DNA from: Labilibaculum sp.
Lineage (GTDB): Bacteria; Bacteroidota; Bacteroidia; Bacteroidales; Marinifilaceae
DNA: 11,992 nt
NCBI GenBank assembly: GCA_016743925.1
Contig: JADGFH010000104.1
Span: forward strand, 1 to 11,992
Direction of reading: 5' to 3'
Below the pieces are notes generated by a model. It did not search any database. It worked only from the letters and a program-made list of their open reading frames with translations, and was not told the DNA's origin. Position numbers and translations under genes: made by a program. Shown here piece by piece: positions 1-5,913 of the stretch (its first letter is position 1; each line of letters opens with the position of its first letter).

Positions 1-66
1 GTGAAACAATCTCATACGCCCGCAGATCTAAAAGTTTTTCATTTAAAGGAGTTGGGTGATAGATAG
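1..66 (+). CDS. C-terminal tail of an unidentified upstream frame (partial)
   Basis: Frame 1 is open from the window edge to a TAG at 64-66, giving about 21 residues that include ADLKVFHLKELGD. The protein cannot be identified from so short a tail. It overlaps the GTG at 56 that opens the next frame, so either two coding frames abut here or one gene was frameshifted. The true gene, if real, lies mostly outside the window. Confidence 0.3.
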   Translation: MKQSHTPADLKVFHLKELGDR

Positions 67-301
67 TATTTTTTGTGCAAGTACCATCCTCTACTATAAA
101 AGAAAGGTGAGGCTTCATATTGCTATTATTCCCAAACCTGTAGTAGTTATGTTGGGTGACGGGAATTTTATTTTAAAAGATGGTAAACAGCTTACAAGCT
201 ATAAGCACTTAGGGTATATTTCAAAGGAAAGAAATCATGAACGAATCTATTTTATGGATATTCAAAGTGTTGATGAAAAATCAAAATATGAAATTCAATA
301 A
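56..301 (+). pseudogene. Short frame resembling the GH20b domain of a beta-N-acetylhexosaminidase, probable remnant
   Basis: This 81-codon frame opens with GTG at 56 behind a good AAAGGAG at 45-51. Its middle part, around IIPKPVVVMLGDGNFILKDG, looks like the conserved start of the GH20b domain at the N-terminus of beta-N-acetylhexosaminidases (typically IIPKPV...G.F.L). The last residues, IYFMDIQSVDEKSKYEIQ, could match the later strand of the same domain, where homologues read roughly 'I..SV....YEL.I'. About 40 residues between the two seem missing and the catalytic TIM barrel is absent altogether, so a functional enzyme is unlikely. No clear signal peptide precedes the motif. I read it as a decayed GH20 fragment beside a sulfatase, a common pairing in loci that degrade sulfated amino-sugar glycans. 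The family assignment is by eye; it could also be an unrelated small protein. Confidence 0.4.
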
Positions 302-377
302 AAAGTAAAAGGTACGCTGGGTAAAATTTCTTCTGGAAATATTTTTCTACTTCATCTTTAATCATTCCGAGTCATTA

Positions 378-414
378 TTTTTTGTGTCATCAATAAGTTT
401 GGTGGCACAAAAAA
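378..414. other. 11-bp inverted repeat (hairpin) upstream of the sulfatase gene
   Basis: TTTTTTGTGTC at 378-388 pairs with GGCACAAAAAA at 404-414 (one G-U pair) around a 15-nt loop. The T-run precedes and the A-run follows the stem core, the opposite of a standard intrinsic terminator, so it is not called as one. It lies 40 nt before the sulfatase start and could be a leader hairpin or an operator. Nothing else was seen in 302-455. Confidence 0.4.
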
Positions 415-455
415 AAGAACAATAAACCCAATATTGAATTTCTAAAATATTATTT

Positions 456-1961
456 ATGAAAAAATACTTGTTATTGATCGTGGCGATCACTTTCACTTGT
501 AGTTTGTATGCAATAGAGAAAAAGGTGGAAACACCCAACGTGATTATAATTTATGCTGATGATCTTGGATTTGGGGATGTAGGAGCTTATGGCTCTACAG
601 TTTTGAAAACCCCAAATATGAATAGGATTGCCAATCAGGGGATACGATTTACCAATGGGTATGCAACATCGGCAACTTGCACCCCTAGTCGATATTCATT
701 ACTTACCGGGCATTATCCGTGGCGTAATCAAGGAGCACAGGTGTTACCTGGTGATGCACCTTTAATAATTTCTACCACTGAAACAACTTTGCCAAAAATG
801 ATGCAAAATGCCGGATATACGACGGGTGTTGTTGGAAAATGGCATTTGGGTATGGGCGATGGTCGTACAGATTGGAATCAAAAAGTAAGTCCTGGCGCGA
901 GCGAAGTTGGCTTCGATTACTCCTATATAATGGCAGCCACAAACGATAGGGTGCCTAATGTATTTGTTAAAAATGGACAGGTAGAAGGATTAGAAAAATC
1001 GGACCCTCTTGAGGTGAGTTACAGAAAAAACTTTGAGGGAGAGCCTACTGGGAAAAATAATCCTGAGCTTTTAAAGGTGATGTATAGTCAAGGACACGAT
1101 ATGAGTATTAATAATGGCGTGTCAAGAATTGGATTTCAAAAAGGAGGTAAATCAGCTCAGTGGGTAGACGAAGAAATGGCAGATCGTTTCCTTGTGGAAG
1201 CCAAACAATTTATTCATCGTAATGCCGACCATCCGTTTTTCTTGTTATATGCCCTTCACCAGCCACATGTTCCAAGAATTCCACATCCACGATTTGCCGG
1301 AACCACAGGTTTAGGTGCAAGAGGAGATGTTATTGCAGAAGCTGACTGGAGTATAGGTGAATTGTTGAAGACTTTAAAAAAGAAAGGCTTGATGGAGAAT
1401 ACGATTATCATCTTTTCGAGCGATAATGGTCCCGTACTGGATGATGGTTATATGGATGCTGCGGCCGAAAAAATTGGGGGCCATACTCCGTGGGGGCCAT
1501 TTCGAGGAGGTAAATACAGTTTATACGAAGCAGGAACCCGCGTTCCTTTTATGGTCATGTGGAAAGGTAAAATTGTACCTCAAGAATCTGAAGCTTTAAT
1601 TAGCCAGGTAGATATTATGGCATCTTTAGCTGCTCTTACAAATCAATCCATTCCCAAATCAGATAGTAAGAATATGCTGGATGTTATGTTGGGAGAGAAC
1701 AGCCATGGGCGAAACAGTCTTGTAATGGAAGGTTTACGTCATAAAGTAGCTTTACGTAAAGGCGATTGGGTATTTATTCCAGCCTATAAAGGTGGGAAAA
1801 AACCAGGTTGGGGAGTCGATGTAGAAACAGGATTCTCCTTGAAGGAACAGTTGTTTAATATTAAAAATGATCCTAAGCAGAAAACTAATTTAGCCTCAAA
1901 ATATCCTAACAAAGTAGAGGAGATGAAAAAACGTCTTGCTCAGGAGCAAATCGAGCCCTAA
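456..1961 (+). CDS. Exported sulfatase, S1 (arylsulfatase/alkaline phosphatase superfamily)
   Basis: A 501-residue formylglycine sulfatase that hydrolyses a sulfate ester. Residues 1-19 form a Sec signal peptide (MKKYLLLIVA..., likely cut after SLYA), so it acts in the periplasm or at the surface. All family landmarks are present: metal ligands D35-D36 in YADDLGFGD; C75-T-P-S-R79, the C-x-P-S-R signature whose cysteine becomes formylglycine; K128 and H130 in GKWHLG; H271 in QPHVP; D323-N324 in SSDNGP; K353 in GGKYSLYEAG. Length is normal for S1. The cysteine-type site requires a maturase (anSME or FGE), which is not in the window. The substrate cannot be read from sequence; the GH20-like remnant just upstream weakly suggests a sulfated amino-sugar glycan. 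The ATG at 456 has only an A/T-rich leader, usual for Bacteroidota. Transcription ends at the terminator at 2019-2053. Confidence 0.93.
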   Translation: MKKYLLLIVAITFTCSLYAIEKKVETPNVIIIYADDLGFGDVGAYGSTVLKTPNMNRIANQGIRFTNGYATSATCTPSRYSLLTGHYPWRNQGAQVLPGDAPLIISTTETTLPKMMQNAGYTTGVVGKWHLGMGDGRTDWNQKVSPGASEVGFDYSYIMAATNDRVPNVFVKNGQVEGLEKSDPLEVSYRKNFEGEPTGKNNPELLKVMYSQGHDMSINNGVSRIGFQKGGKSAQWVDEEMADRFLVEAKQFIHRNADHPFFLLYALHQPHVPRIPHPRFAGTTGLGARGDVIAEADWSIGELLKTLKKKGLMENTIIIFSSDNGPVLDDGYMDAAAEKIGGHTPWGPFRGGKYSLYEAGTRVPFMVMWKGKIVPQESEALISQVDIMASLAALTNQSIPKSDSKNMLDVMLGENSHGRNSLVMEGLRHKVALRKGDWVFIPAYKGGKKPGWGVDVETGFSLKEQLFNIKNDPKQKTNLASKYPNKVEEMKKRLAQEQIEP

Positions 1962-2018
1962 GGTTAATCATATTCTTAAAAGAAAAACAATTAATTAAAG
2001 AGAGTCTAAAGTAAAATG

Positions 2019-2053
2019 AAAGCCCCATAAATTTACTGATTTATGGGGCTTTT
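2019..2053. terminator. Bidirectional intrinsic terminator between convergent genes
   Basis: A perfect 14-bp stem (2019-2032 with 2039-2052; core AGCCCCATAAAT / ATTTATGGGGCT) closes a 6-nt loop, with T-rich sequence after it on the plus strand and, because the A-run precedes it, also on the minus strand. It sits between the sulfatase end (1961) and the end of the minus-strand gene (2115) and can serve both. Confidence 0.9.
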
Positions 2054-2114
2054 ATATCGGATTATTTTAAACTAACGTCAGACTCGAATTGCAAACCTGC
2101 AAGCGTAAGATTAT

Positions 2115-2834
2115 TTATTCTGCAACAAGCTCCTCGTCCTTTTTTGCTCTTCGTTTAACAGCTTGATTGGTATCGGTAATGATTTGCGATACCGTTTGAG
2201 CCAATTCACCATAAACAGCATTGTTGGCTAGGTTCATCGCCTTTAAGTAAACTACGATATTATCGTTTATTAGCGCAAGAATTTCCTTCTTAATTTGAGT
2301 TGCAGACGCTGTTAATCCCTCTTTTGACTTTGCCTCTTCCCAAGCAATATTAGCAGTTTTAAAATCATTTTGAGCCGTTTGTATACCAGCGATAAGCTCG
2401 GCACAGCCCAATACAGCAGCAATATCAGCTTGTAAATCGGTTGCCGTATAATCTTCCAGCATCGATTCTGTTAAGGAGGACTCAATCAAATAACTTTTCT
2501 GTGTCACCTTTAAACCATATTTTTTATATTCATCATACAGTCTGGTGGCCGACGCACTTATTTCCTCGTTAGGATTATGAATAGCACCCAGTAGTAGATA
2601 GTGTAAAGCTTGTATTTTTTCATCTCTTATCACATCCATATCATCTAAATTCGACTCCGCCTTACTGCGATTTATCGCCGTTCTCAATAAACCAGATCCG
2701 CTTAGTAAGTTGGTAAAAAGACCTGCCAGATAAGTATCACTTTCTAAGCTTTGCTTTTGGTAAGTCAATCCTAAATTTTCCGATGTTGAGTTTACTTCCG
2801 TTGTGCGTGTTCGATACGATAATTTTGGAATCAT
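2115..2834 (-). CDS. DUF6261-like all-helical hypothetical protein
   Basis: A 239-residue protein without signal peptide or membrane segment. It is rich in Ala, Leu, Glu and Lys and predicted mostly helical, with a charged C-terminal tail (KRRAKKDEELVAE). The stretch RDEKIQALHYLLLGAIHNPNEE followed by a conserved-looking YKKYGLKV resembles Bacteroidota proteins annotated DUF6261, which are of similar length, have no known function and often occur as several paralogues per genome. The assignment is from memory of family layout, not a search. It is a single-gene unit, convergent with the sulfatase and sharing its terminator. The ATG at 2834 has no clear Shine-Dalgarno sequence, and I found no TAnnTTTG promoter in the 280 nt upstream. 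Confidence 0.75.
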   Translation of the reverse strand: MIPKLSYRTRTTEVNSTSENLGLTYQKQSLESDTYLAGLFTNLLSGSGLLRTAINRSKAESNLDDMDVIRDEKIQALHYLLLGAIHNPNEEISASATRLYDEYKKYGLKVTQKSYLIESSLTESMLEDYTATDLQADIAAVLGCAELIAGIQTAQNDFKTANIAWEEAKSKEGLTASATQIKKEILALINDNIVVYLKAMNLANNAVYGELAQTVSQIITDTNQAVKRRAKKDEELVAE

Positions 2835-3117
2835 GATCTTAATGTTTTTGGATTAATATTCGTTAATAAAAAATGATGTCTTTATTTCAAGCTACATAAT
2901 GTGTTTGTCTTGGCGAACTGAATTTACAAAAAAAACCAATAATAAAAATACAAATAGTAGATTAAATCACTGACAGTAAGAAGTAATTACTATTTGTTAT
3001 GATGTGTTCTTAGTGTTTTGGCATTGTTCAAGTATTGCAACATATTAATATTAGTTACAATGTTTTTTAATTTTTACAGCGCTCTGTATTAAATTACACC
3101 TACCAATTTTCAGTTAA
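2835..3117. other. Gene-free intergenic stretch
   Basis: A/T-rich, with stops in all frames. It holds the 5' side of the minus-strand gene that starts at 2834. No promoter, RNA or repeat could be supported before the repeat array at 3121. Confidence 0.5.
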
Positions 3118-3152
3118 GGAAGCCATTAACGGATGTTAATTGCTCCTTTTTT
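3118..3152 (+). terminator. Hairpin with T6 run at the left edge of the repeat array
   Basis: GGAAGCCATTAAC (3118-3130) pairs with GTTAATTGCTCC (3135-3146) around a GGAT loop, with one mismatch and one bulged A, followed by six T residues (3147-3152). The form is that of a plus-strand intrinsic terminator, yet no plus-strand gene lies upstream. The hairpin is also a diverged copy of the 42-bp repeat unit that follows. Confidence 0.55.
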
Positions 3153-3329
3153 ATTCAGGCAAGCCATGAACAAATGTTTATTGCCTGCCCGAGCCTTAGG
3201 TGGAGCCATGAACAAATGTTTATCGCTTGCCCAAGCCTTAGGTGGAGCCACGAACAAATGTTTATTGCTCGCCCAAGCCTTAGGTGGAGTCATGAACAAA
3301 TGTTAACGGCCTCCCTTATTTTAGGTGTT
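3121..3329 (+). repeat. 42-bp tandem repeat array: three near-identical units plus a diverged unit at each end
   Basis: Units begin at 3162, 3204 and 3246 and are 42 bp each (AGCCATGAACAAATGTTTAT, then a variable part, then AGCCTTAGGTGG). A diverged 41-bp unit lies to the left (3121-3161) and another to the right (3288-3329). The three core units differ at only six positions, all transitions. Each unit can fold a small hairpin around AACAAATGTT, paired arms roughly AGC.ATGAACA / TGTTTAT.GCT. There are no unique spacers, so it is not CRISPR. One frame is open through the entire array. Confidence 0.9.
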
Positions 3330-3356
3330 TTTAATAAAAAACACCTGTTTTATTGA
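3174..3356 (+). CDS. Possible 60-residue repeat peptide encoded by the tandem array (uncertain)
   Basis: The frame from ATG 3174 to TGA 3356 reads the array as three 14-residue units, MFIACPSLRWSHEQ twice and MFIARPSLRWSHEQ once, then an 18-residue tail ending KKHLFY. The frame is open upstream to 3093 but has no other ATG. Five of the six variable positions between units are synonymous third-codon changes, which favours translation. Against it: there is no Shine-Dalgarno sequence, no recognisable domain, an ATG inside every repeat, and hairpins that could explain conservation equally well. A second frame (MNKC... units) is also open in parts but changes amino acids at the variable sites. Function unknown. 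Confidence 0.25.
   Translation: MFIACPSLRWSHEQMFIACPSLRWSHEQMFIARPSLRWSHEQMLTASLILGVFNKKHLFY
3323..3353 (+). terminator. Intrinsic terminator at the right edge of the repeat array
   Basis: AGGTGTTTTT (3323-3332) pairs perfectly with AAAAACACCT (3337-3346) around an AATA loop and is followed by GTTTTATT. It points along the plus strand, which suggests that the array is transcribed in that direction. Confidence 0.6.
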
Positions 3357-3520
3357 TCTTCGAGAGTTTTAGTGGGGAGTTATGGTTAAGTGAAAAAACT
3401 TGTCTTGCTTCGACCATAGATTACTGATCCTTATCTCGAAACAGAATGATTTTCTTAATCTCGTAACTAGCTAATAAGCTTTTAAAAAAGAATTTTATGT
3501 GTATAAAGTAAGATGACAGA
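3357..3520. other. Gene-free stretch between the repeat array and the next promoter
   Basis: A/T-rich with frequent stops; no gene, RNA or repeat could be supported here. Confidence 0.4.
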
Positions 3521-3550
3521 TTTGACAGTATGAATCTTAGTTTAGATTTG
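3521..3550 (+). promoter_or_regulatory. Bacteroidota-type promoter upstream of the 3693 gene
   Basis: TTTG (3521-3524) and TAGATTTG (3543-3550), an exact TAnnTTTG, are 18 nt apart, close to the usual -33/-7 spacing of the Bacteroidota housekeeping sigma factor. It would give a leader of about 135 nt before the ATG at 3693. Confidence 0.5.
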
Positions 3551-3692
3551 ATACTTTAGTGAGAATTTTAGTGCTTTTTATAAATGAGGCTTAATATAAT
3601 CATCATAGTAGGTGTGCATTACCGGCCAATAAATACACTTTAACTATAAACACAATTTCTAATTAATATTGTACATCGATAAAAATAGATAT

Positions 3693-4259
3693 ATGAAAAG
3701 ATTATTAATTATTTTGATTTTAGCCTCATTCAATTTAGCAATATTTGGACAAGAGGATACAAAGACAGCGATTATTTACGGTAATGATCATACTTTTAGC
3801 TTAACTGCTCCTGATGGTTGGATTTTAGATACTAAATCTGGCATTAAACAAGGACTTCATGCTGTTTTCTACAGAAATGGAGAGTCGTGGAAGAATGCTA
3901 TAACCGTAATGTATAGTAATACAGCATCATTGGAGGATAAGGCTCATAAAAATTTAGATCAATTAATTAAATATGATTTGAATCAGTTTAAAAGCAATTA
4001 TTCAGACATAAAAATAACTGATGGCAAGGATATTCAGATTAAAGAAGGTGTAATAGCTAAAATTAAATATTTGTCAGGTAAATCATATGGAAATTATGAA
4101 GCAATGGCATATATAGATACTGGAAAAATAGGAGTTATGATAATAATGTCTTCCAGAACAAAAGAAGGATCTGATAATTCATTGACAGCATTTGAGGATT
4201 TGGTAAAATCATACTTCTTCATTACAGATAAAGTAATTATTGAAAAGACTAAAAAATAA
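3693..4259 (+). CDS. Small exported protein, possibly PsbP/Mog1-like fold
   Basis: A 188-residue protein starting at ATG 3693; an in-frame TTG at 3669 is possible, but MKRLLIILILASF begins a clean signal peptide at the ATG, probably cut before QEDTK (IFG-Q). The mature part runs as alternating strands and helices: FSLTAPDGWILDTKSG near the start, then a helix-rich section (LDQLIKYDLNQF), strands around GVMIIMSS, and a last helix (SLTAFEDLVKSYFF). The pattern 'F.L..P.GW..D' and the overall length recall PsbP/DcrB/Mog1-like domains found in small secreted bacterial proteins; this is a fold guess, not an assignment. No catalytic motif is seen. It has its own promoter candidate at 3521-3550. It sits in an A/T-rich accessory-looking stretch. 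Confidence 0.75.
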   Translation: MKRLLIILILASFNLAIFGQEDTKTAIIYGNDHTFSLTAPDGWILDTKSGIKQGLHAVFYRNGESWKNAITVMYSNTASLEDKAHKNLDQLIKYDLNQFKSNYSDIKITDGKDIQIKEGVIAKIKYLSGKSYGNYEAMAYIDTGKIGVMIIMSSRTKEGSDNSLTAFEDLVKSYFFITDKVIIEKTKK

Positions 4260-4280
4260 ACTGCCACAACAATAAATTTA

Positions 4281-4349
4281 GGTCATTTGGTGGATAGTGC
4301 TAAATTTGACCCAGATACAGATAAAATAAAGGCGATAAGAATAAAATAA
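4281..4349 (+). pseudogene. Short coding-like remnant, same frame as the preceding gene
   Basis: After the stop at 4257-4259 the same frame stays open to TAA 4347-4349. Its last 22 codons have protein-like composition (GHLVDSAKFDPDTDKIKAI...). There is no start codon of its own. It may be the C-terminal scrap of a lost gene, or an accidental open frame. The family is not recognised. Confidence 0.3.
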
Positions 4350-4440
4350 CGACACGCCAATAATGTATGAAAATAATAGCCGAGTCTTTAGTAAACTCAA
4401 GGGTTGTGGCTCTTTTTAACTTTCTTGTAACTTAACAGAG

Positions 4441-4509
4441 ATGAAGCCCGCAATCGGCTACTATTCTTATACGAACCGTTATGCTGCATTTACTCAAACT
4501 ACTTTGCGA
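4441..4509 (+). repeat. Imperfect inverted repeat before the carboxypeptidase-regulatory-like gene
   Basis: GCAATCGG (4450-4457) and CCGTTATGC (4477-4485) form an imperfect inverted repeat around the motif CTTATACGAA. From memory, similar palindromic blocks with TTATACGAACCGTT recur between genes in many Bacteroidota genomes. The frame is open here from ATG 4441, but the signal peptide begins only at 4510, so this part is better read as non-coding repeat. Confidence 0.4.
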
Positions 4510-5433
4510 ATGAATAAAAAGTTGACATTAATTCTGATTCTTTTGACAAATTCTTTAATTGGTATTTGTCAGTTCAATATTGCAGGGATTGTAATTGCCA
4601 ATGAAGATAATTTAGAAATTCCAGGCGTACTGGTTATTGAAAAAGGCACAGTAAATGAGACTGTGACAGACATTAATGGAGAGTTTTCATTGACAGTTTC
4701 AAATCCAAATTCAATTTTAGTATTTGGCTTTGTTGGAATGGTTGAAAAAGAATTCAAACTGAAAGGTCAGAATGACATAAAAGTTATAATGAAAGCGGAC
4801 TGCTTGATAGATTCTTTTGACCATCAATAAATAGGTTTTTTAGCTAATATTGGTATAGTGAATACTCCAATTGGTGGACAGTTTGAATTTTCTTTTCCAG
4901 CATTTTTCAGATCTACAACATTGAAGACAGCGATAAGTTACCAGACAAATTTAAAAGAAAATGAATTTCTAAATTCCGAAGTTGAATTTGACCATGTTAT
5001 ATTTGAATGCGACTATCAAATGGACTTAAAATGGTATTACAGACAAGTTTCACTTGATAAAGACTTTAATTCAACGACATATTCGTTTGAAACTAATCTA
5101 ATTTTTAGTGCATTAAATTTCAGGAATGTGTACAATGTTGGATTAATTGCTGGTTATAGCGAACTGACATTTCAGAATATAGGTGTTAATAATAGGAAAG
5201 TTTCATCTGGACCAGTAATTGGTATAGTTGCGGATTTAGGGAAGCCATTTTATTCCAATGTTTATGGAAAAGTATCAGTCTATAAAAATATGCTAGAATA
5301 TCAAAGTAAGATACGTTTTGACTATAGAAAAATAGCCGCATTCATTAAATTCTACAAATTAGATTCTTATACAGAATTAAGTATAGGTGTTGGGTTAAAT
5401 ACTTGTTATTGGCTAAAGAAACAAAGAAAGTAA
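4510..5433 (+). pseudogene. CarboxypepD_reg-like domain plus barrel-like protein, interrupted by one in-frame TAA
   Basis: The frame from ATG 4510 runs 106 codons to TAA 4828-4830, and the same frame then continues 200 codons to a second stop at 5431-5433. Residues 1-20 are a signal peptide (MNKKLTLILILLTN..., cut before QFNIAG). Residues about 22-96 match the carboxypeptidase-regulatory-like fold of Bacteroidota outer-membrane proteins (IAGIVIANEDNLEIPGV..., then ETVTDINGEFSL, then ILVFGFVGM). Codons after the stop alternate polar and aromatic residues as in beta-strands (YSFETNLIFSALNF, TELSIGVGLNT), consistent with a small outer-membrane barrel. Together they make a sensible protein of about 307 residues, so a single nonsense change (for example CAA, AAA or GAA to TAA) best explains the two pieces. 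A GTG at 4858 could restart the second part, but without signal peptide. Readthrough or a sequencing error is possible. Confidence 0.75.
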
Positions 5434-5511
5434 ACGCAACATAACAAAAGCTAAATTATCATGGTCGTTGATGAGCAGTTTGAGAGTTTAGTGCAAGAAA
5501 TAAACATCAGC

Positions 5512-5545
5512 AAGCCTTGTAAATATTCAGTTTACAAGGTTTTTC
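5512..5545 (+). terminator. Intrinsic terminator after the broken barrel gene
   Basis: CCTTGTAAA (5515-5523) pairs with TTTACAAGG (5531-5539) around a 7-nt loop and is followed by TTTTTCTTT; AAG/TTT extend the stem. It is oriented for the plus strand, about 80 nt after the stop at 5433. Confidence 0.75.
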
Positions 5546-5566
5546 TTTCTATTGCATTTCTGCAGG

Positions 5567-5581
5567 GCGGAGAGAGGGATT
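5567..5581 (-). repeat. Partial copy of the tRNA-Ser 3' end
   Basis: GCGGAGAGAGGGATT matches the 3' end of the tRNA gene (GCGGAGAGAGAGGGATT at 5682-5698) except for one missing GA dinucleotide, in the same orientation, about 100 bp past the tRNA 3' end. It could be an attachment-site scar or the relic of a second tRNA copy. Confidence 0.55.
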
Positions 5582-5642
5582 AAGCTTCACTTTGTTTGTT
5601 ACGAACATCAAATGGTTCTCACCTCATGAGTTTTTAGTCCAT

Positions 5643-5678
5643 AAAAAAAGCATCAAAGTTGAAAAACTTTGATGCTTT
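5643..5678 (-). terminator. Terminator of tRNA-Ser
   Basis: A perfect 14-bp stem (5647-5660 with 5665-5678, core AGCATCAAAGTT) with a 4-nt loop. Read on the minus strand it is followed by a run of seven T residues. It begins 5 nt past the tRNA 3' end. Confidence 0.9.
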
Positions 5679-5682
5679 AACG

Positions 5683-5767
5683 CGGAGAGAGAGGGATTCG
5701 AACCCCCGGTACGTTGCCGCACAATAGTTTTCAAGACTACCGCATTCGACCACTCTGCCATCTCTCC
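5683..5767 (-). tRNA. tRNA-Ser(UGA)
   Basis: Minus-strand 85-nt class II tRNA. The acceptor GGAGAGA at the 5' end (5767-5761) pairs with TCTCTCC (5690-5684), with G as discriminator base. The D arm contains GCAGAGTGGTCGAATGC; the anticodon loop reads CTTGAAA with anticodon TGA, closed by TAGT/ACTA pairs; a long variable arm (GTGCGGCAACGTAC) is typical of serine tRNAs; the T loop is GGTTCGAATCC. CCA is not encoded, so it is added after transcription. It reads UCA and probably other UCN codons. Upstream lie a perfect promoter (5818-5849) and a degenerate copy of its own 5' end, downstream its terminator. Confidence 0.97.
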
Positions 5768-5786
5768 AGTATATTTTTGAGCTTTA

Positions 5787-5803
5787 ATTACTCTGCTATC
5801 TCT
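5787..5803 (-). repeat. Degenerate copy of the tRNA-Ser 5' end upstream of the gene
   Basis: On the minus strand AGAGATAGCAGAGTAAT matches the tRNA 5' segment AGAGATGGCAGAGTGGT (5749-5765) at 14 of 17 positions, all three differences being transitions. It lies in the tRNA leader, between promoter and gene, 21 nt before the mature 5' end. Confidence 0.5.
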
Positions 5804-5817
5804 TGTGATAACGGGTG

Positions 5818-5849
5818 CAAATATATGGCAAAAAACACTACTGACCAAA
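5818..5849 (-). promoter_or_regulatory. Bacteroidota promoter of tRNA-Ser
   Basis: On the minus strand TTTG (5849-5846) and TATATTTG (5825-5818), an exact TAnnTTTG, are separated by 20 nt, the textbook arrangement for this phylum. The start site would be about 40-45 nt before the mature tRNA. Confidence 0.7.
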
Positions 5850-5913
5850 CATATTTTTGCAATAAGGGGTAAATAATTTGGAAGCCTCTGAACTTCAGCT
5901 CAATTAATTTTTA

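Noticed and set aside
378..414. Terminator before the sulfatase
   Set aside because: T-run and A-run are on the wrong sides of the stem for either strand; kept only as an inverted repeat.
3121..3329. CRISPR array
   Set aside because: Units are contiguous 42-bp tandem repeats without unique spacers, and no cas gene is near.
4569..4757. 62-codon minus-strand frame
   Set aside because: Shadow of the carboxypeptidase-regulatory-like domain, which has a clear signal peptide and fold pattern on the plus strand.
5461..5583. 40-codon plus-strand frame starting ATGGTCGTTGATGAG
   Set aside because: It spans the intrinsic terminator at 5512-5545 and the tRNA-derived repeat, so translation is implausible.
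5624..5848. 74-codon minus-strand frame
   Set aside because: It runs straight through tRNA-Ser, its terminator and its promoter; its translation is an artefact of the tRNA sequence.
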